Shown here: positions 57,948 through 64,000 of the stretch, in pieces
Layout: the number at the start of each line of letters is the position of its first letter
How positions within the stretch are numbered: position 1 is the stretch's first letter
From: Citrus sinensis
Taxonomy: Eukaryota; Streptophyta; Magnoliopsida; Sapindales; Rutaceae
Length of the DNA stretch: 64,000 bases
Direction: 5' to 3'
NCBI RefSeq assembly: GCF_022201045.2
Contig: NC_068560.1
Span: 33,877,001-33,941,000, forward strand
The notes under the pieces: model-generated
Databases searched by the model: none
What the model was told of the DNA's origin: nothing
What the model saw: the letters and a program-made list of their open reading frames with translations, nothing else
Made by a program: the position numbers and the translations under genes

Positions 57948-60793
57948 GTATTCTGTTTGGTATATCATAATTCAATATTAAAAGATAAAAGACAGCTGGG
58001 ATTTTACTATTAAAATATTTATGAGTACGTTCTCCATTCTATTTTATTTTAATTTATGTTTATTATGATTGTCAACGTTAAATTCTTTTTTAAAGCCTTT
58101 TTTTTTTTTTAAGTATGCGACTTGCGGAATCAAAACCCTGTTACAATTGACTCCAGTTTCTGTGTGTTCGTCCTGGTTTTTCTTTACAGCTGTTTTACCA
58201 TTTTCAAAGTCGAAAACAACTAATGGTTTTAGTCTTAACTTAAAACACATCAAACAGATATTGAAAAAATAATAATAATATAATAATAAATATAAAATAA
58301 ATTTGATTTCAAACAACTAGGGGGACTGCCATTTTCGTTTTAATTACTAAAATTATCATTCAATCACCAAAGTCGGAGCCAAAAATTGACTTTGTAACCC
58401 TTCCTCTTGTACACAAACATAAAATTCATTAAAATACAAATTTCTTTTTGAAAATTTGAACTTTTTATTTTTTAAAACGATGTTTAAGAAATAAATGAGA
58501 TGGTACGGGGCTTTTTTTTTTTTTAACTTAATTACTTAATTGACTTAATTTTAATAGTTAAGTCATTAAGATCATTTTTTTTTTTAATTTCATAAAAAAT
58601 TTTAATCATTCAGTCAATAAGTTATTTAAACAATTTGTCTTACCTTTTTGCTTAATCTAAAAATTAAAAAAAGTATTGTACCTTGAGAAATATTGTGTAA
58701 ACTTAAAAAAAAAAAGAAAGAAAGAAAGAAAGAAAACAATCAATAAACTTCTTCATAAACTTTTCACTCTCATTAATTCCAAATGACTATTGACTACAGA
58801 TCCTTGTTTATAAAAGATAACAAATGACAGTAATTTTATATTTATTTGTATATAATGATGATTCTTACTGTATGTACATGTCGTAATCCTTTTGATTATT
58901 GTCACATCTGCATGACGATATTGATTCCTATTACATGTGCTAAGTGTATTGATAATTTAAGAGTCACAAAACGAATAAAATTTCAAATCGAATGGTAAAC
59001 AAATTTGGTCAAAATTCTACTGATTCGGATTTGATTTATTTATTAAATGAATTGAACTTCTAAGATTCAGATTCGATTCATTTATTAAATGAATATTCGG
59101 TTCGATTCGTTTAATTCGTTTAATGGAATTAATAAACGAAATGAATTGAATTCGGATCTGTTTATTATTCGTTTATCTTATTACGAATCCATAATGAATT
59201 GAATCAAATCAGGATTCGTTTACAATTCATTTAAAAAAAATGTAATTAATAAACAAAAGTAAGCAAAATAAAATATGAAAAAGACACAAATTTAATATCC
59301 TAAAATAAAACACAAATAATCCAAATCATATTCTAGGATTAAATACACAATCATCCAAATTACAATATTAACCTTCAATTTTAAAAAATTTCAAATAAAT
59401 TTAAGGACAAAAAAGTAATTTAATTAAACAAATAATAAATGAATTTTAAACGAATCAACCTATATTCAATTTGTTTATAACCCGTTTATTAAACGAATAA
59501 ATGAATCAATATCTTCAAATCCGGATTCCATTCGTTTAATTAGCGAATCAAATCGAACTCACTCATTTATTAAATGAATCAATTTTTTCAAACATTTAAT
59601 TCGCATCAAATTGAATCGAATAAGCGAATCTTGACCCATATTGTCTCTCCCAAATTTGATATTTTATCACATACACATCACATATTAATACTGTTGATTC
59701 TAGCCAAATGTCTTGATCCTTCTCATATGTTGATACAAATGATGTTAATTCCTTATACTAATAATGCATATGACAATTCTTTATATCAATTACATGCAAA
59801 CGATTTCATACTTCTGGCATAGAAGACCAATTGATGTCTCATATTTTATATGTATACGAGGGGCAAGTTTAGTGGACATAGTTTCATACATAATTTTAAG
59901 CACGGCTTTTAAACTATTGGATTAAAGTTTAGCTAAGGGTTAATATTAAAATTGACATATAATTTTATAATTTTAAAAATTAATTAGTTAATTAATGTGG
60001 ATCCCACCATATTAAAATTCTTCTTTCTTTTTCATCGCATCAATTTTTTATTTTTGTCCCCAAAAGCTTTCCAACTCCATCAACCTTCCATTAGATAATT
60101 TTCTTATAGTATAAACATCCATTTAAATTAGAATAAAAAAAATTATATATGTTAATTTTACTTGTTAGACGGTGAATCAATCTAAGTCGTATTTGGACAA
60201 ATTATTGAAAAATTTCGCTCTACTTTGATAAGATTTTAACATGCCAAACAGTGGGCTGCTGTATGACAGAACTTGGAAAAACCATGTTGAGTTCCACTCC
60301 ACAATTGTTAGAGATCAATTAATCTCCCAATCAATTTATTTTACCGTGTTCATTGTATCAGATTCAATCACCAGAGGCATTGGACCTACTTCCCAAGCTT
60401 TACCTATTATATAATATTGTCACGAATTTTACTTAATACTTACTGATGTCTAATTTTATTTGTAATCTTAATTTTATCTCTTCTTCTTTCTACCAGTACC
60501 AGGTCTTAAGCCATGGTGGCTGATTATATTAACTGGCTCAAACAACAGTCGACCAGTTAAGCCAAGGGGAGACCTAGTGGTTATTCATACTCTTGGTTGT
60601 TATTATTATTATTTTTTATAAATAAAAAAAATCGATTATACTCGTGATTATGAGTTTGAGAGTTGCGGAGAAATAAGTGTGAAAGAGAAGAGGAAAAAAA
60701 GTGGAACTTAGGAAGAGAAAAATAAAAGAGGAGTGAAACGTGAGAGAGAGAGAGAGAGACGTCATAATTATTAATTAAATAATTTAAATAATA
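57948..60793. other. Intergenic between the ADH genes
   Basis: No gene is supported. The first part (to about 58300) is the diverged 5' flank shared with copy 2. A (GAAA)n run lies at about 58712-58737. The segment 58965-59640 is full of ATTCGTTTA / AAACGAAT words and looks like another old repeat, with weak ends. A (GA)n run lies at about 60743-60759. Confidence 0.45.
58965..59640. repeat. Repeat-word-rich segment (ATTCGTTTA / AAACGAATA)
   Basis: Many direct and inverted copies of ATTCGTTTA-, GATTCG- and AATGAATTGAA-type words occur at both ends of about 680 bp, with a plainer AT-rich middle (about 59240-59400). The arrangement resembles the subterminal repeats of the hAT-like elements in this window. 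Candidate ends TGGTCAAAATTC and, reverse complemented, GGGTCAAGATTC match loosely, and no 8-bp duplication was found. Confidence 0.4.
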
Positions 60794-60925
60794 AGCTAAT
60801 TGGTGGTGGATGGTACCGATGGAATTGTAAAAATAGATATTGTCATTCTTGATATTATCATAGGAATAGCTACAATTTGCAAGATTAGAATAACCATGAA
60901 CAACATCGTAATGTCTAAAAACGTA
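60794..60925 (+). pseudogene. Fragment of the SPT5 last exon and 3' UTR
   Basis: CTAATTGGTG-GTGGATGGTACCGATGGAATTG, then GTAAAAATAGATATTGTC and TTTGCAAGATTAGAATAACC, align with the SPT5 final exon from about 41971. The likeness continues past the SPT5 stop codon (GAACAACATCGTAATG versus GAGCAACATGGTTATA). A one-base insertion and several substitutions are present. In translation VDGTDGIVKIDI compares with VDGTDGIVKVDV in SPT5. Upstream exons are absent. It is about 19 kb downstream of the parent gene on the same strand. Confidence 0.75.
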
Positions 60926-61116
60926 TACATTTATTTATTCATTGCCATTGACCAACTGAAAGACACTACACAAGAACATCTTTAAATTATGGCCACAAAT
61001 TAATCAAAATAATTTAATTTTACAAAGCATCGTTGCGTACACATGACATTAGAGCATTTGTGATTAGGACCACTGTTAAGAAACATCTCAAACTTGTTCA
61101 TGCAATAAATTCTACT

Positions 61117-63178
<2,062 letters not shown>

Positions 63179-63268
63179 TGTTTGAAAAAACTGAGAACTG
63201 AAATATAAACTCTTTTAATCTTTCATAAATGATTGCTATTGATGAGAAATTGTGGATGTCTGTGAAGG

Positions 63269-63280
63269 TATATATACCTA
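63269..63280 (-). promoter_or_regulatory. TATA box of ADH copy 2
   Basis: The palindromic GGTATATATACC lies about 90 bp upstream of the ATG at 63178, the same relative place as the copy 1 TATA box but a different sequence. Confidence 0.5.
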
Positions 63281-63384
63281 TGAAAGCAAAATAAGCATAA
63301 GTATACTTAATTTAATAATAGATTCTCATGGTATTATGTATTATGTTATAATAATTGTTAGACTTTTCAAATACAAGTTAAAGC

Positions 63385-63446
63385 GCAAAACCATTCCCGG
63401 GTTTTGTTTCCTTCGATCTAGGTCCCTGGTTTTACCGTTGGTTTAC
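63385..63446 (-). promoter_or_regulatory. Conserved ADH upstream block with GGTTT words (copy 2)
   Basis: The plus strand reads GCAAAACCATTCCCGGG, then GTCCCTGGTTTTACCGTTGGTTTAC. It is the counterpart of 57887-57947 and closer to its TATA box than in copy 1. Confidence 0.45.
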
Positions 63447-64000
63447 TTTCGTTTAATAATTCTAAAGATTAAAGATAATGACAGAGGATGTACAAATATT
63501 TATGAGGAATTTTCAAAAAGACTATAGTGACATAAACTATTCCCTATTAAATAATGTGATAGCTTTTTCTAGTAGACCAACTGTACATGCAACTTGCGGA
63601 AGAATCAACAAATATATATGCAACTTGCGGAAGAATCAACATCCAGATTGATTTGACAAGCTGTTGCTGACTTGCTTCTTTTCTCGTGTGTTTGTTCTGG
63701 TTTTTCTTTGGAGGATTCCAACGGATTTTAAGGCGAAAACAGCTCTTGATTTTTAAAGAAAGCAAATTGCTATAATTTATTTTGAACTTCCATTTCCATA
63801 TGCACTCTTAAATGATTCTATGCGAATTATTGACTTCAATTTATTGGTGCAGCCCAATTCGAGATAATGGAACTGGGCTTATAGCTATGAATCCAATATG
63901 ATGAACCCATGTTCACTCAAGAACAAATATTTCGAATTTCAACCGAAGATATTTTATGTCAAACTAGAGTATTATTATTTTCTTAAGTCTTCCGCGAAAT
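63447..64000. other. 5' flank of ADH copy 2 to the window end
   Basis: No gene is supported. A short tandem repeat of GCAACTTGCGGAAGAATCAA occurs at about 63590-63640. The region to about 63750 still aligns loosely with the 5' flank of copy 1 (about 58115-58220), sharing ACTTGCGGAA and TCTGGTTTTTCTTT. Confidence 0.5.

Noticed and set aside
58044..58316. 90-codon minus-strand frame upstream of ADH copy 1
   Set aside because: Low-complexity Tyr/Leu/Lys composition from AT-rich DNA, with no conservation in the matching flank of copy 2.

Overview
The window is nuclear DNA from a flowering plant, most likely a eudicot of the rosid type. It is AT-rich, has long intergenic stretches, short exons split by GT-AG introns, and plant transposable elements. 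The proteins look close to those of woody rosids such as Citrus, but the species is an inference. The splice models below were read by eye; for every complete multi-exon gene except the small cysteine-rich one, the exon lengths sum to an uninterrupted frame with an initiator Met and a stop.

Layout from left to right. (1) 1-1327, minus: SWEET1-like sugar transporter, cut by the left edge. (2) 1.4-9.9 kb: intergenic DNA with a tRNA-derived SINE, a Mutator-like MITE with a 9-bp target duplication, a Harbinger-like MITE and a second SINE. (3) 9.9-15.5 kb: a decayed, slightly 5'-truncated L1-type LINE into which a CCCGGA-rich hAT-like element later inserted. (4) 18.0-18.4 kb: a fragment resembling the C-terminus of Myb/SANT-like proteins. 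(5) 19.7-21.4 kb, plus: an intronless PPR protein. (6) 21.8-23.5 kb, minus: thylakoid-lumen PsbP-domain protein PPD4. (7) 24.6-28.0 kb, minus: an exostosin/GT47 glycosyltransferase with a 233-bp tandem repeat in an intron, followed by a decayed GT47 fragment. (8) 29.7-31.0 kb, minus: a secreted class III peroxidase. (9) 32.1-33.2 kb: a reverse-strand SINE and a 707-bp hAT-like element. (10) 34.2-42.1 kb, plus: SPT5 elongation factor, 22 exons, one with a GC-AG splice. (11) 42.3-44.7 kb: a ruined hAT transposase. (12) 45.4-45.8 kb, plus: a small secreted cysteine-rich peptide gene. (13) 47.4-47.8 kb: a 5'-truncated LINE tail. (14) 48.7-51.2 kb, minus: NIP5;1-type boric acid channel with two ATG-TAA minimal uORFs upstream. 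(15) 53.3-54.1 kb: a Harbinger-like element. (16) 55.6-57.6 kb and 61.1-63.2 kb, minus: two intact tandem ADH1 genes, with an SPT5 last-exon fragment between them.

The genes do not form a pathway. The most interesting observations are the duplicated AUG-stop leader of NIP5;1, the sharply bounded near-identity between the ADH genes (a gene-conversion signature), and three hAT-like elements with related ends but different subterminal repeat words. The transposons repeatedly carry clean target-site duplications, so the order of several insertions can be read.
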